A stretch of 55,357 nt of DNA. Origin: Actinomycetota bacterium (GTDB lineage: Bacteria > Actinomycetota > Thermoleophilia > Gaiellales > Gaiellaceae). Location of the stretch: NCBI GenBank assembly GCA_003134505.1, contig PLBK01000003.1:70163-125519 (forward strand), read 5' to 3'. This document shows, piece after piece, positions 54,648-55,357 of this stretch; position 1 is the first letter of the stretch, and every line of letters starts with the position of its first letter. The notes beneath the pieces are model-generated. The model was not told the DNA's origin. It ran no database searches and was given only the letters and a program-made list of their open reading frames with translations. A program made the translations under genes and the position numbers.

Positions 54648-55357
54648 GTGGCGACGAAGGACTCATCCCGGCTCTACGCCAACGACCTGCAGGCCTCGGC
54701 GCCGGAGGTCCGGATCGGCCTCTCGCGGGCCGGCGTCACCGGCGTGCACAAGGCGATCCGGCTGCGCCGCGGCCCGTACGAGAAGCTCGTCTCGGCGCAG
54801 ATCGACTGCTTCGTCGACCTGGAGCCGGCGCAGAAGGGCGTGCACATGTCGCGCTTCCCGGAGCTGTTCGGCGAGGCGATCGACGACGTCGTGATCGGCG
54901 AGGCCTTCCTCGTCGAGGAGCTTGCCGAGCACATCGCCGGCCACGTTCTGGCGCGGCAGCGCGCGCTCCGCGCCGAGGTGAAGATCGTCGCTTCCTACCC
55001 GATGGCGCGGCAGACGCCGGTCTCGGCGCTGCCGACGCAGGAGATGGTGTCCCTGATCGGCATCGCGGCCGCGTCCACCCGGGGCACGCGTCGGGTCGTC
55101 GGCGTCGAGGCGACCGGGATCAACGCCTGCCCGTGCGCGCAGGGCCTGATCCGCGCGCAGGCGGAGGTCGCGTTGGCCAACGACGGCTTCACCCGGGACC
55201 AGATCGACCGCATCGTGACCCACGTGCCGATCGCGACGCACAACCAACGTGCTCGGGGGACGCTGTACGTCGGGACGACCGACCAGAGCACCCTCGTCCC
55301 GGCCGACGTGCTCATCGATATCGTCGAACAGGGAATGTCGTCGGAGATCTACGAGCT
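54648..55357 (+). CDS. mptA: GTP cyclohydrolase MptA/FolE2-type, 3' end outside window
   Basis: The visible 236 residues show the COG1469 family: EVRIGLSRAGVTGVHKAI, KGVHMSRFPE, RAEVKIVASYPMARQTPVS and GINACPCAQ, where the Cys and His bind the catalytic metal. Such enzymes open GTP to a dihydroneopterin derivative, the first step of folate or tetrahydromethanopterin synthesis. The resemblance is nearer to archaeal MptA than to standard bacterial FolE2. GTG 54648 follows the glycosylase by 11 bases. The gene is cut by the window end. Confidence 0.85.
   Translation, partial: MATKDSSRLYANDLQASAPEVRIGLSRAGVTGVHKAIRLRRGPYEKLVSAQIDCFVDLEPAQKGVHMSRFPELFGEAIDDVVIGEAFLVEELAEHIAGHVLARQRALRAEVKIVASYPMARQTPVSALPTQEMVSLIGIAAASTRGTRRVVGVEATGINACPCAQGLIRAQAEVALANDGFTRDQIDRIVTHVPIATHNQRARGTLYVGTTDQSTLVPADVLIDIVEQGMSSEIYE

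Overview
This is a high-GC, gene-dense bacterial segment. Most genes look actinobacterial: a MprA/MprB-type two-component pair, a Ser/Thr kinase beside an FHA-ABC transporter, TreS plus maltokinase, heteromeric FadE pairs, and many GTG/TTG starts. An MptA-type GTP cyclohydrolase and the general gene repertoire suggest a deep lineage such as Thermoleophilia; that placement is inference. I saw no rRNA, tRNA, CRISPR array, insertion sequence or phage gene. No gene-free stretch exceeds about 300 bases. Both ends cut a gene.

Region 1 (1-23000) is an acyl-CoA catabolic island. It holds a phosphotransferase cut by the left edge, five short-chain dehydrogenases, two thiolases, four acyl-CoA dehydrogenases, an acyl-CoA synthetase, a hydrolase, a thioesterase, a MaoC-SCP2 protein, two 2-hydroxyacid-oxidising flavoproteins and a complete Liv-type ABC importer (livG-F-H-M-K). 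Two sets stand out. SDR plus MaoC-SCP2 has the domain order of eukaryotic peroxisomal multifunctional enzyme 2. The phosphotransferase, DUF6285-like protein, ACAD11-like dehydrogenase, SDR and synthetase together resemble the LvaABCDE 4-hydroxyacid pathway.

Region 2 (23000-27420) carries a VapBC-type toxin-antitoxin operon with an extra small first gene, a 1064-residue nuclease-exonuclease-helicase, and a small unknown protein. Region 3 (27600-35511) is trehalose/glycogen metabolism (treS, maltokinase, glgX), interrupted by a Rieske protein, a GNAT acetyltransferase and a 43-codon GAF-like remnant.

Region 4 (35774-45932) has a divergent FHA-ABC transporter and a sensor Ser/Thr kinase, secreted proteins of unknown function, a sarcosine-oxidase-like enzyme, a membrane pair, and rsgA with a possible leader peptide. 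Region 5 (46019-55357) has a CHASE2 adenylate cyclase, an SGNH lipoprotein, a D-aminopeptidase/asparaginase pair, a two-component system with a shared operator-like repeat, a formamidopyrimidine-DNA glycosylase and the start of mptA.

Two sequence themes recur. About twenty genes have a TANNNT-like hexamer 6-9 bases before the start codon and no Shine-Dalgarno sequence, which suggests widespread leaderless mRNAs. Three minus-strand genes are followed at once by the same 12-bp-stem hairpin repeat.
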